Positions 45,582 to 54,006 of a stretch of 64,000 bases of DNA are shown in pieces. Both the position numbers and the translations under genes were made by a program. Source of the stretch: CAZFER01 sp964517495 (GTDB lineage: Bacteria > Hinthialibacterota > Hinthialibacteria > Hinthialibacterales > Hinthialibacteraceae). The stretch is from NCBI GenBank assembly GCA_964517495.1, contig CAZFER010000023.1, forward strand, positions 15,605 to 79,604. The letters are read 5' to 3'. The stretch's first letter is position 1; every line of letters starts with the position of its first letter. Below the pieces are notes generated by a model. That model saw only the letters and a program-made list of their open reading frames with translations. It was not told the DNA's origin and did not search any database.

Positions 45582-46460
45582 TTACAATTTATTGTTTTCC
45601 TTCACATACAAATACATCGCTGAATGATCGAGGTGACCGTAGCCTTTATCGATCAAGGTTTTTAGCATCTCGTAAGCTTTGTCAGCTAAAGGAAGGTTGA
45701 GGTTGTTGGATTGAGCCGTTTCCATAGCGATGCGCAGATCCTTTTTATGCAAGTTGAGCGCAAAGCGAGCCGGTTCGAATTCCTCTTTGGCCATGAGTGG
45801 ACCGCGGTTGGTGAGAATCCAGGAGCCAGCAGCCCCCCCCATAATAGCCTCAAGAACTTTATCCGGATCGATTCCACTTTTTCGGGCAAGTGCGACACCT
45901 TCAGCCACGGTTGCTAAATTTAAGGCGGTGATGATTTGGTTGACCGCTTTGGTCAGTTGACCGGATCCCGTTGGTCCAACATGGGTGACTGATTTCCCCA
46001 TCGCTTGTAATACGGGTAATCCTTTTTCAAAATCAACATCATCTCCACCAACCATAATAGCCAAGGTCCCCTGCCGGGCGCCTTCAGGTCCACCGCTTAC
46101 AGGCGCATCCAAAATACCGATCTCGCGCTCTTTAAGTTGTGTATGCATACTTCGCGCCAATTCGGGTGAACTGGTACTGCAATCAATGATAAGCCCACCT
46201 TTCGCCAACTTCGAGGCCACTCCATTAGCGCCCCTAATCACCTCTTCAACATCCGGTGAATCGGAAACACACGTCACAACCACATCACTCTGAGATCCTA
46301 CGTCCGCTGGAGAAGCGCATCCAACAGCCCCTTTATCGACGAGTGATTTTATCTTTGTTGCTGTGCGGTTATAGACAGATAATGCAAATCCCTTATTAAT
46401 GAGATTCATAGCCATGGGCAATCCCATGGTTCCCAACCCGACAAACCCGACTCGATTCAT
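45582..46460 (-). CDS. Beta-hydroxyacid dehydrogenase (HIBADH/GarR family)
   Basis: This 292-aa NAD(P)-dependent dehydrogenase has the Rossmann motif G-F-V-G-L-G-T-M-G, the substrate-binding D-A-P-V-S-G-G-P-E-G-A and the catalytic Lys in G-S-G-Q-L-T-K-A-V-N-Q. These are signatures of the 3-hydroxyisobutyrate dehydrogenase / tartronate semialdehyde reductase family. The exact substrate (3-hydroxyisobutyrate, tartronate semialdehyde, succinic semialdehyde) is not readable from the sequence. It appears to be a single-gene unit. Confidence 0.9.
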   Translation of the reverse strand: MNRVGFVGLGTMGLPMAMNLINKGFALSVYNRTATKIKSLVDKGAVGCASPADVGSQSDVVVTCVSDSPDVEEVIRGANGVASKLAKGGLIIDCSTSSPELARSMHTQLKEREIGILDAPVSGGPEGARQGTLAIMVGGDDVDFEKGLPVLQAMGKSVTHVGPTGSGQLTKAVNQIITALNLATVAEGVALARKSGIDPDKVLEAIMGGAAGSWILTNRGPLMAKEEFEPARFALNLHKKDLRIAMETAQSNNLNLPLADKAYEMLKTLIDKGYGHLDHSAMYLYVKENNKL

Positions 46461-46515
46461 ATATACCTCCGATGATAAAGAACGTTATTTTTGTTTAAAA
46501 GAAAATCATAAGCCG

Positions 46516-47094
46516 CTATTGCTTCATAATATTTCCAAGTTCATCTATTGTGGCGTTCTTTCGAATGGCCTGTTCGATGCATCTTAAGGTTTCTAATGTA
46601 GCCTTATCTTTCATCCGTTCATAAAAGTCCAATCCAGCTGATCCATATTTTATTTCCAATGCCAGATGAAAGCCTTGTTGAAAGCCTTTATATTCTAATA
46701 TGCTGCGCATAAATTGCAAAGCTGTTTTTTCTTCACCTAATTCGCCTAATAATTTACAGATTCGAATAAACTGTTCACCAAAGTCTTCATCATAAATGTG
46801 CTTAAACAACAACAAAGCGACTCGGGATAAAATCGTTCCCTTTATTTCATCGTCACTAAATTTTGATAAGTCATATAAGAAATAGCTAAAGTGGGGTACA
46901 TATTCATTCATCTCCTGTGGGATGTGGACCAGCGAGGCAAAGTTGGTATCTGAAGTCCACGTCTGTTTTCCATGATAAATAACGATGGGAAAAATGAATG
47001 GTAAGGATTTACCCTTTTCTTTTACCTTTTGCCATATCTGTATCATATATCCGATCAAATCAAAAGCGACAGTTGGTTCATGATAACTACGGAT
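46516..47094 (-). pseudogene. 5'-truncated Rpn/PD-(D/E)XK nuclease-family gene
   Basis: The frame encodes the C-terminal part of a recombination-promoting nuclease/putative transposase (PF04754-type) protein: Y-M-I-Q-I-W, F-P-I-V-I-Y-H-G-K-Q-T-W, and a helical tail ending in E-L-G-N-I-M. Family-like sequence continues upstream of any start codon (S-Y-H-E-P-T-V-A-F-D-L-I-G-Y) until a TGA at 47095-47097. The N-terminal catalytic region (the usual H-D-x-x-F part) is absent. The break lies within about 15-20 bases of a dispersed repeat. It is probably a remnant of a mobile or nuclease gene. A short product from an internal start cannot be excluded. Confidence 0.75.
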
Positions 47095-47110
47095 TCAGTG
47101 AAGATTTTTT

Positions 47111-47206
47111 TTCCCCCCTAAATCCCCCCGTCAACGGGGGGACTTGAAGAGAATAAACGGCTTAAGTTAATGACATTGGATTTGCCCCTACAGAATATGA
47201 AGGGTT
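47111..47206. repeat. Dispersed modular repeat, copy 2 (modules A+B+C)
   Basis: The C-rich palindromic module (CCCCCCG-TCAA-CGGGGGG at its centre) is followed by CTTAAGTTAATGACATTG at 47160-47177, as in the copy at 9411-9480. A GCCCCTACA...TGAAGGG segment follows that also occurs at 51788-51806. It separates the truncated Rpn gene from the inositol-phosphatase-family gene. Confidence 0.7.
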
Positions 47207-47240
47207 TTCTTATAATGGTGCATAATCGAGGTTATCAAAT

Positions 47241-48002
47241 ATGAAAGAACTTTACGAATATGCCATTGAACTGGCCGAACGGGCCGGTGAAATCACCCTT
47301 GAGTATTTTCGTACTGACATCGATATCGAGCAAAAGGCCGATGATTCGCCTGTGACCATTGCTGACCGAAAGGCGGAGGAATTTTTGCGGCAGGAAATCG
47401 AAAAACGGTTCCCTGATGATGCGATATTAGGGGAGGAATTCGGCGAAAAGCCAGGAACCAGCGGACGGCGCTGGATTCTTGATCCCATCGATGGGACAAA
47501 AACCTTCATACGCGGGGTGGCCATGTATGGCACCCAGATTGGTATAGAAGAAAACGGTAACTGTCAGATTGGTGTTATTCGTTATCCCCCCAATCAGCAA
47601 ACCCTGTCTGCCATGGAAAATTATGGGTGCTATTGCAATGGCAGGAAATGCCGTGTCTCATTAACCGATGACATCAAACAATCGGCGGTATCCCTTACCG
47701 CTTTTGATTCGTTTCTCAACCGATGGGGTAAAGACACCTTGATTCGCCTGTTGAATGAAACGGGCATGCAACGAACCTGGGGCGACTGTTACGGGTATCT
47801 CCTGCTCGTTACTGGGCGAATGGATATCATGATCGATTCCACTTTACAAATATGGGATGCTGCCCCCCTCCTGCGAATCGTGCAGGAAGCAGGAGGGAAG
47901 ATTACCGATTCGGATGGCAATGCATCCTTGAATGTCAAGAACATAATCGCCAGCAATGGTTTGTTGCATCAAGCCATCATGAATCTATTAACATCATGTT
48001 GA
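47241..48002 (+). CDS. Inositol monophosphatase-family phosphatase (histidinol-phosphatase-like)
   Basis: This 253-aa Mg-dependent phosphatase has the metal-binding motifs G-E-E-F, W-I-L-D-P-I-D-G-T-K and W-D-A-A-P (D-P-I-D-G-T and W-D-x-A are the family signatures). It most resembles members annotated as histidinol-phosphatase (HisN type), but inositol-1-phosphate or 3'-phosphoadenosine-5'-phosphate are also possible substrates. GAGG lies nine bases before the ATG. Its 3' end overlaps the convergent peptide transporter gene by nine bases. Confidence 0.88.
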   Translation: MKELYEYAIELAERAGEITLEYFRTDIDIEQKADDSPVTIADRKAEEFLRQEIEKRFPDDAILGEEFGEKPGTSGRRWILDPIDGTKTFIRGVAMYGTQIGIEENGNCQIGVIRYPPNQQTLSAMENYGCYCNGRKCRVSLTDDIKQSAVSLTAFDSFLNRWGKDTLIRLLNETGMQRTWGDCYGYLLLVTGRMDIMIDSTLQIWDAAPLLRIVQEAGGKITDSDGNASLNVKNIIASNGLLHQAIMNLLTSC

Positions 48003-49400
48003 TTTTGTGGCATCGGGTTTCATTAAACGGCTGTCGGTGACACCTGGTTGATCGGTCAATTCAATTTCTTCATGAATGAAGGTTTGTTCTTTATAAAAAT
48101 AGGCCACGAAGACAAATATAATAGCTGCAACAAGCATTACTCCTGAAAAGAAAAGGAAATAATCAACCCCTTCAAGGATTACTGTTCCATCATCACGCTG
48201 AATGAAGAAATTGACCGCAGAGGTAAACAAATTCCCGAACGATATTGACAGAAGATAGAACGACATGATGATCGACTTCATGGTTTTGGGCGCTTGAGTA
48301 TACGAAAATTCCAGGCAAGTAATGGAGACCATCACTTCGGCGGCCGTTAAGACCGCATAGGCCAAGATCTGCCATACGATACCAGGTTGGTAGCCCTGGC
48401 CGATCCAATGTTCGATCAACGCAATGATCAAAAAGGAGGGAACGGTTAAAAACAAGCCGATGGAGATTTTTCTTAATGGCGTCATGGTAAAGAACTTGTT
48501 AACCGTTGGATAAATAAACAAAGAGAAAAGCGGGATAAAGATCAAGACCATAATGGGATTGGCCGCTTGAATTTGTGATTCGGTCCAGGTTATGCCCAAC
48601 CAATGAAGGTCCATATTTTTTGCTTGCAGAACCCAGGATGAACCGGTCTGATCAAACATCGCCCAAAAGGGAGCAACGCATACATAAATCAGGACTAGTT
48701 TGCTAAGGCATTTTAATCCAAGCGGGCTGAAGGTTTCTTTCACAAAACCAAGGCCACCCGCGGGAATATGAACAAACTTGTAGCGTCCCATCCAAAAAAG
48801 GACCGTCGCAAGAAACATAAGCACGCCCGGCACACCAAACGCGATATGTGGGCCATAATACTCAAGCAGCAATGGGGTCGCCAGGGTGGATAACATCGAG
48901 CCTACATTGATGGAAAAGTAAAACCATCCGTATACCCTTTCGATGAGATGTTTATTGGTATCCCCAAATTGATCACCCACGTGCGCGGAAACACACGGTT
49001 TTATGCCTCCAGAGCCAACGGCGATCAAGGTTAAACCCACCGCCAGGCCCAGCCGGGTTTCATCCAGGGCAAGGGCGAGATGGCCCAAGCAGTAGACGAT
49101 GGATAATAAGATGATGGTGCGGTATTTTCCTAATAAGCCATCGGATATAAGCGCTCCCACAAAGGGTGTAAAATAGACAGCAAACACAAAAAAGTGGAAC
49201 CACCCTTTGGCGTTCTCTTCGGTCATCACATCCAGGCTGCCATCCGCACCCATCAAATAGGTGGTCATAAAAACGGTTAATATGGCGCGCATGCCATAGA
49301 AGCTGAAGCGTTCGGCAAATTCATTGCCAATAATATAAGGAATGCCGGGTGGCATTTTGGTGGATTTAACCGGGGCGGTAAAATATTTGGATTTAGCCAT
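47994..49400 (-). CDS. POT/PTR2-family peptide transporter
   Basis: This proton-coupled oligopeptide transporter of the major facilitator superfamily has about 468 aa and 12-14 transmembrane segments. The family E-x-x-E-R-F motif appears as E-F-A-E-R-F-S-F-Y-G, followed by G-G-I-K-P-C-V-S-A and Y-G-W-F-Y-F-S-I-N-V-G-S. I use the ATG at 49400 (GGAG six bases upstream) rather than 49412. It imports di- and tripeptides driven by the proton gradient, inferred from the family. Confidence 0.92.
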   Translation of the reverse strand: MAKSKYFTAPVKSTKMPPGIPYIIGNEFAERFSFYGMRAILTVFMTTYLMGADGSLDVMTEENAKGWFHFFVFAVYFTPFVGALISDGLLGKYRTIILLSIVYCLGHLALALDETRLGLAVGLTLIAVGSGGIKPCVSAHVGDQFGDTNKHLIERVYGWFYFSINVGSMLSTLATPLLLEYYGPHIAFGVPGVLMFLATVLFWMGRYKFVHIPAGGLGFVKETFSPLGLKCLSKLVLIYVCVAPFWAMFDQTGSSWVLQAKNMDLHWLGITWTESQIQAANPIMVLIFIPLFSLFIYPTVNKFFTMTPLRKISIGLFLTVPSFLIIALIEHWIGQGYQPGIVWQILAYAVLTAAEVMVSITCLEFSYTQAPKTMKSIIMSFYLLSISFGNLFTSAVNFFIQRDDGTVILEGVDYFLFFSGVMLVAAIIFVFVAYFYKEQTFIHEEIELTDQPGVTDSRLMKPDATKST

Positions 49401-49500
49401 ACTCTTCTCCATCGCGTCATGAAATGGTGTAATGCAAATGGGTAATAAACGAATTGGTTATGTTAACGTTAGAATGGCTTGAATCGAAGTGAGAGAGAGA

Positions 49501-50286
49501 TCATTCAGTGAACGGAGCATGAAAGCCAATGGGGCCACATCCATGCCCCACGTTGGGGTGTTGTTCAATCGCTGCGGTAATGAATGCTTTGGCTTTTTTG
49601 ACAGCGGTCAATAGGTTATGTCCACTGGCAAGAAGGGCTGCGATTGCAGCGCTATAAGCACAGCCGGTACCATGTGTATGGTTGGTTTCAATGCGTTTGG
49701 ATGGAAATTCATAGGTCGCTTCATCGCTGTAAAGCAAATCCAATGCGTTTTCGAAGTGCTTTCCACCTTTTATTAGCACATGCTTAACACCCAGGTGGCT
49801 AATGGCTTCGGCAGCCTGTTTCATGGTGTCGATCGAAGAAATGTCAATTTCCGCCAAAGCACTGGCTTCATGAATGTTGGGTGTAATGAGATAGGCATGG
49901 GGTATTAACGCTTCCTTCAACGTTTCCACCGCGTCATCGTCCATCAATGGGCTGCCATGCTTGGAAACCATGACTGGATCAAGGATAAGAGGAAAGTTAA
50001 AAAATGGAGCGCGGTTGGCAATCGCTTGAATAATATCAGAGCGGCCCAAAGCACCGGTTTTTGCCGCCTGGGGTTGAATATCCTCTAACACCACATCCAG
50101 CTGATCAAGGATAAAGGACGGTTCTATGGGTTTAATTTGTTTAACGGTTTGGGTGTTTTGTGCGGTAAGCAACGTAACCACACTCATCCCATAAACACCA
50201 AACTGATGAAATGTTTTTAGATCCGCTTGCAATCCGGCGCCACCCGAAGGGTCAGAACCAGCTATAGTTAATGCGACAGGAATCAT
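49501..50286 (-). CDS. thiD: Hydroxymethylpyrimidine/phosphomethylpyrimidine kinase
   Basis: This ribokinase-fold kinase phosphorylates HMP and HMP-P in thiamine synthesis. The family N-terminus is A-L-T-I-A-G-S-D-P-S-G-G-A-G-L-Q-A-D. The C-terminal anion-hole motif is H-G-T-G-C-A-Y-S, containing the catalytic region. The length of 261 aa is typical. It stands alone, without other thi genes in view. I saw no TPP riboswitch in the upstream 160 bases. Confidence 0.93.
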   Translation of the reverse strand: MIPVALTIAGSDPSGGAGLQADLKTFHQFGVYGMSVVTLLTAQNTQTVKQIKPIEPSFILDQLDVVLEDIQPQAAKTGALGRSDIIQAIANRAPFFNFPLILDPVMVSKHGSPLMDDDAVETLKEALIPHAYLITPNIHEASALAEIDISSIDTMKQAAEAISHLGVKHVLIKGGKHFENALDLLYSDEATYEFPSKRIETNHTHGTGCAYSAAIAALLASGHNLLTAVKKAKAFITAAIEQHPNVGHGCGPIGFHAPFTE

Positions 50287-50451
50287 GGGTTTTATCCAAA
50301 CGACGGAACTTTACACATATTCTTAATCATCATAAAACCCAACCAGGCAATGTAAAGTGAACACTATCACACCACATACACATTATCTTAAAGCGTTAAC
50401 CATGCTATTTTATGATGAATACCCTTATTCATATATTGGAGGTGGTTCCAA

Positions 50452-51699
50452 GTGGCAACGATTATCGATATGCCAAAATTAAGCGATACCATGACAACCG
50501 GAAAAGTCCTCTCCTGGCTGAAACAGGAAGGGGATACCGTTAAAAACGGCGATACCATCGCCGAAGTTGAAACGGATAAAGCCACGATGGAACTTGAATG
50601 TTTTGAGGAAGGCACACTGCTGAAAATCGTGGCGGAACCCAATCACCCCATCCCTGTGGGAGGGGCCATCGCTATCGTTGGCCAACCTGGCGAGAACATT
50701 GAGGGATTGATCGATTCACCTGCTGGGGGAGCCACGCAATCCAGCGGAACACAATCATCACCATATGGGGGAAAAGAGACAGCCAATCAAACCAGTCCAA
50801 CAGACGAAACCCCCGCTGCTGGGAAGATTGCTATCTCACCTGTGGCCCGCAGAATGGCGAATGAACACAATATTGTTATCACAAATCTTACCGGTTCAGG
50901 ACCTGGTGGACGCATTATTCGAAGGGATGTGGAAACTTACCTGGCTAAAAACCGATCGCTGACAGAGAAAATTACGCCTCCCCCCCTTGCGACAGTTGAT
51001 CCAACCGCCAATGTACCTTACGAGGATGTGCCCCTATCCTCCATTCGCGAAACCATGGCTCGGCGGCTTCCTGAAAGTTTGGGGCCGGTTCCCCATTTTT
51101 ATCTGGAAACCGATATCGATGTCGAACCATCGCTTGCCTTGAAGAATGAATTTCAATCCATAACCGCTGATGATATCAAAATCACTTTAACGGATATATT
51201 AATCAAAGCCTGTGCCATCTCGCTGCTTCGCCATCCCGAAGTGAACAGCCAGTTTGGCGGTAATTTCATCCGCCGCTTTCAATCCGCCAATATTGGCCTG
51301 GCGGTGGCGGGAGAGGGAACTTTGCTGGTGCCTGTTATCCGAGCCTGTGAAGATAAATCCATCAGCCAACTGGCTAAAGAACGAACCGCTTTGGTAAATA
51401 AAGCCAGGCAAGGCCGATTGTCTGTGGAAGAACTATCGGACGCCACATTTTCCATCAGTAATTTGGGCATGATGGGTATCACCCGATTTAATGCGGTCAT
51501 TAATCCGCCGCAATCGGCTATACTAGCCGTTGGTGCCATACGTGAAGAAGCAGTGGTACGCGACCAGGAAATCGTCATTGGAAAGCGGATGTCTCTCACC
51601 CTTTCCGGCGATCACCGCACCTTCGACGGGGCGGAAGGCTCACGTTTTCTGGCTACATTGAAGAATTTATTGGAAAAGCCGTTGTCTTTGTTTTTGTGA
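50452..51699 (+). CDS. Dihydrolipoamide acyltransferase (E2) of a 2-oxoacid dehydrogenase complex
   Basis: This 415-aa E2 subunit has one N-terminal lipoyl domain with the lipoyl Lys43 in E-T-D-K-A-T. A Ser/Thr/Pro linker, a peripheral-subunit-binding domain (S-P-V-A-R-R-M-A-N-E, G-P-G-G-R-I-I-R-R-D-V) and the acyltransferase core with D-H-R-T-F-D-G follow. GGAGGT eight bases before the GTG is a strong ribosome site. Acetyltransferase (PdhC) is most likely, but branched-chain or acetoin E2 cannot be excluded, since no E1 genes are in the window. It heads the E2-lpd-lipB-lipA cluster. Confidence 0.92.
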   Translation: MATIIDMPKLSDTMTTGKVLSWLKQEGDTVKNGDTIAEVETDKATMELECFEEGTLLKIVAEPNHPIPVGGAIAIVGQPGENIEGLIDSPAGGATQSSGTQSSPYGGKETANQTSPTDETPAAGKIAISPVARRMANEHNIVITNLTGSGPGGRIIRRDVETYLAKNRSLTEKITPPPLATVDPTANVPYEDVPLSSIRETMARRLPESLGPVPHFYLETDIDVEPSLALKNEFQSITADDIKITLTDILIKACAISLLRHPEVNSQFGGNFIRRFQSANIGLAVAGEGTLLVPVIRACEDKSISQLAKERTALVNKARQGRLSVEELSDATFSISNLGMMGITRFNAVINPPQSAILAVGAIREEAVVRDQEIVIGKRMSLTLSGDHRTFDGAEGSRFLATLKNLLEKPLSLFL

Positions 51700-51725
51700 A
51701 GGTTCAATGAGAAGCACCAGGAATA

Positions 51726-51826
51726 GAGATTGTCTCAAAGATCATAAATGGTTAATGCACCACAACATAGGGCGAACACACAGGTTCGCCCCTACAATTT
51801 GAAGGGATTGACCTATGTGTCAACCC
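51726..51826. repeat. Dispersed modular repeat, copy 3 (modules E, C, D)
   Basis: This region starts with GAGATTGTCTCAAAG, then a hairpin GGGCGAAC-ACACAG-GTTCGCCC (51770-51791), the CCTACA...TGAAGGG segment, and a 23-base stretch (51804-51826). That stretch is perfectly matched in inverted orientation at 63904-63926. The element lies between the E2 and lpd genes and overlaps the spurious upstream start of lpd. Confidence 0.75.
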
Positions 51827-51868
51827 AAAAGTGAAGCGCAAATAATTAATGGACTAAGGACTCAAACC

Positions 51869-53269
51869 ATGGAAATCGCAAAAAACTACAATTTACTTGT
51901 CATCGGAGCAGGCCCCGGCGGATATGTAGCCGCCATCCGCGCTGCGCAATTGGGTATGAAAACCGCTGTTATGGAACGCGGCCGTTTGGGTGGTTTATGC
52001 CTTAACTGGGGCTGCATCCCTACCAAAGCCCTGCTTAAAAGTGCGGAATTATACGAAACCGTAAAAAAAGGGGGAGCCTATGGCCTGAAAACCGATGGCA
52101 TAAGTTATGACCTTGGAGAAATCGTCGACCGCAGCCGGGGAATCACCGATCGCATTGTATCCGGTGTTGAGTATCTTTTCAAAAAGCATAAGATCGATTC
52201 CATTAAAGGTGATGCAAAAATCCTATCACCTACAACTGTACAAATAACCAATGAAGACAATACAGAAACTTATACCGCTGAACATATCCTAATCGCCACG
52301 GGAGCCCACCCACGCGCATTGCCTGGCGTTTCTAGCGATAGCGAGCGGATTATCACCAGCAAAGAAGCCATGATGCTAAAAGAACTGCCGGAAAAACTGG
52401 TGGTTATTGGTGCCGGTGCGATTGGAATGGAATTCGCTTACTATTACCAATGCCTCGGTTCGCAGGTGACGGTTTTGGAAGCCAAAGAGCGTGTGCTTCC
52501 TATTGAAGATGAAGAGATATCCAAGCAGGCGGCCAGAAGTTTCAAACGCCGTGGGGTGAAAATCGAAACACAAGCCGATGTAAAAACTGTCGAAAGACAA
52601 GGAGATTGTGTCCAAGTTCAATATGAAGTGCGCGGCAATGAAAAGAACCTGACTGCCGATGCCGCTCTGGTCGCGATCGGCGTGGTTGGCAATAGCGAAA
52701 ACTTGGGATTGGAAGAAAATGGCATCAAAATAATCAAAGGTAATATTTCTGTTAACGAACATATGCAAACCGCCCGATCCAACATATACGCCATTGGCGA
52801 TGTGATCGGCCCACCTTGGTTGGCTCATATTGCCTCAGCGGAAGGGGTGCATGCGGTTGAACATATGGCGGGGCATAATCCAGCATTAATCAATTACGAA
52901 GCGATTCCCGGTTGTATTTACTGCCGTCCCCACATCGCCAGTGTGGGCTATACAGAACAACGGGCCAAAGAGGAAGGCATCGAGTATGAGGTTGGTTCCT
53001 TCTCATTTAAAGCCAGTGGACGCGCTATCGCCACCGGTGATGCGGATGGACTGGTAAAATTAATATTTGAGAAACAATACAAAGGTTTGATTGGAGCCCA
53101 TATCATTGGCGGTGAAGCCACTGAAATGATCCACGAATTGGCATTGGCGATTCGAATGGAAGCCACTGCCGACGATATTGGCCATACCGTTCACGCTCAT
53201 CCCACCTTAGGCGAGTCCATTATGGAAGCGGCGCTGGACGTACTTGGAGAACGAATTCATGGTGCTTGA
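51869..53269 (+). CDS. lpd: Dihydrolipoyl dehydrogenase (E3)
   Basis: This FAD-dependent E3 reoxidises dihydrolipoamide with NAD+. The FAD-binding G-A-G-P-G-G-Y, redox pair Cys44/Cys49 (C-L-N-W-G-C), NAD motif G-A-G-A-I-G-M-E-F and C-terminal H-A-H-P-T-L-G-E dimer motif are all intact. The ATG at 51869 has AAGGA eight bases upstream and gives 466 aa. An earlier ATG at 51815 lies inside a dispersed repeat and is unlikely. It overlaps the lipB start by 11 bases. Confidence 0.95.
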   Translation: MEIAKNYNLLVIGAGPGGYVAAIRAAQLGMKTAVMERGRLGGLCLNWGCIPTKALLKSAELYETVKKGGAYGLKTDGISYDLGEIVDRSRGITDRIVSGVEYLFKKHKIDSIKGDAKILSPTTVQITNEDNTETYTAEHILIATGAHPRALPGVSSDSERIITSKEAMMLKELPEKLVVIGAGAIGMEFAYYYQCLGSQVTVLEAKERVLPIEDEEISKQAARSFKRRGVKIETQADVKTVERQGDCVQVQYEVRGNEKNLTADAALVAIGVVGNSENLGLEENGIKIIKGNISVNEHMQTARSNIYAIGDVIGPPWLAHIASAEGVHAVEHMAGHNPALINYEAIPGCIYCRPHIASVGYTEQRAKEEGIEYEVGSFSFKASGRAIATGDADGLVKLIFEKQYKGLIGAHIIGGEATEMIHELALAIRMEATADDIGHTVHAHPTLGESIMEAALDVLGERIHGA

Positions 53270-53891
53270 TGTTGAAGTAAGTATCCCCGTTATTCAATGG
53301 GATACAGATGTTTCTTATGCTGATGCCACCCGCCTGCAGAAGGAATGGGTGGAGAAGCGGGAAGAGAAAATCATCCTGTGCCAGCATCCACCAACTATAA
53401 CATTAGGGACTTCATCCACTCCAGAGGATTTGTCCTTTCCCAAGCTATATTACGAACGTATGGGACTCGACATTGTGGAAACCACCCGGGGCGGGCAAGC
53501 CACTTACCACGGGCCGGGCCAGCTGGTGTGTTACCCACTGCTTGATTTGCGCAAACGAGGCATGCCGGTCCATGAGCATTTGCGTATGCTCGAAGAGACC
53601 ATGATTCGTTTGTGCTCATCATTTGGAATCCAAGCCCGGCGAATCCCCGGAAAAGCGGGGACATGGGTTGAGGACAAAAAGATCGGCTTTATGGGTATTC
53701 GAATACGCAGAGGCTTCACATTTCATGGCTTATCATTCAACATTACTCCTCAGCATGAAGCCTTTCGCTTTATCGTCCCCTGCGGCATGCCCAACCTGCC
53801 GCTCACCTCGCTGGAAGAGGAGACCGGAGCCACCCATGATTTTTGGCAAATTGCCAATACACTATTGGGAATATATACTGGGTTGTTATAA
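53259..53891 (+). CDS. lipB: Octanoyltransferase (lipoate biosynthesis)
   Basis: LipB transfers the octanoyl group from octanoyl-ACP to lipoyl domains. The signature R-G-G-Q-A-T-Y-H-G-P-G-Q-L, the conserved Lys in D-K-K-I-G-F-M-G-I and the catalytic Cys in I-V-P-C-G-M-P are present. The ATG at 53259 (GGAG nine bases upstream) gives 210 aa and overlaps the end of lpd. With lipA it supplies lipoyl groups to the E2 encoded upstream. Confidence 0.94.
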   Translation: MVLDVEVSIPVIQWDTDVSYADATRLQKEWVEKREEKIILCQHPPTITLGTSSTPEDLSFPKLYYERMGLDIVETTRGGQATYHGPGQLVCYPLLDLRKRGMPVHEHLRMLEETMIRLCSSFGIQARRIPGKAGTWVEDKKIGFMGIRIRRGFTFHGLSFNITPQHEAFRFIVPCGMPNLPLTSLEEETGATHDFWQIANTLLGIYTGLL

Positions 53892-53910
53892 GACCAAAAC
53901 GGGTGAATAA

Positions 53911-53955
53911 CCCATTCCCCTCCCAAGTCGAAGAAGGGCCAGGGGAGGGTTGATG
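53911..53955. repeat. Palindromic intergenic repeat upstream of lipA
   Basis: The segment is C-rich then G-rich (TTCCCCTCCCAAG ... AGGGGAGGGTTGAT) and recurs in near-identical form at 54891-54938 on the other side of lipA. A third, inverted, version occurs at 54957-54997. It resembles a REP-type palindrome. Confidence 0.65.
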
Positions 53956-54006
53956 TTGAGTGGCACAATCATTCATTATATAGAAAGTGACTAAACTCGA
54001 TACACA

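Noticed and set aside
50287..50451. TPP riboswitch upstream of thiD
   Set aside because: The 160-base region lacks the conserved CUGAGA and ACCUGAU-type elements on the minus strand.
51815..51868. Upstream ATG start for lpd
   Set aside because: It begins inside a dispersed repeat and lacks a ribosome site. The ATG at 51869 has AAGGA at a normal distance and matches family length.
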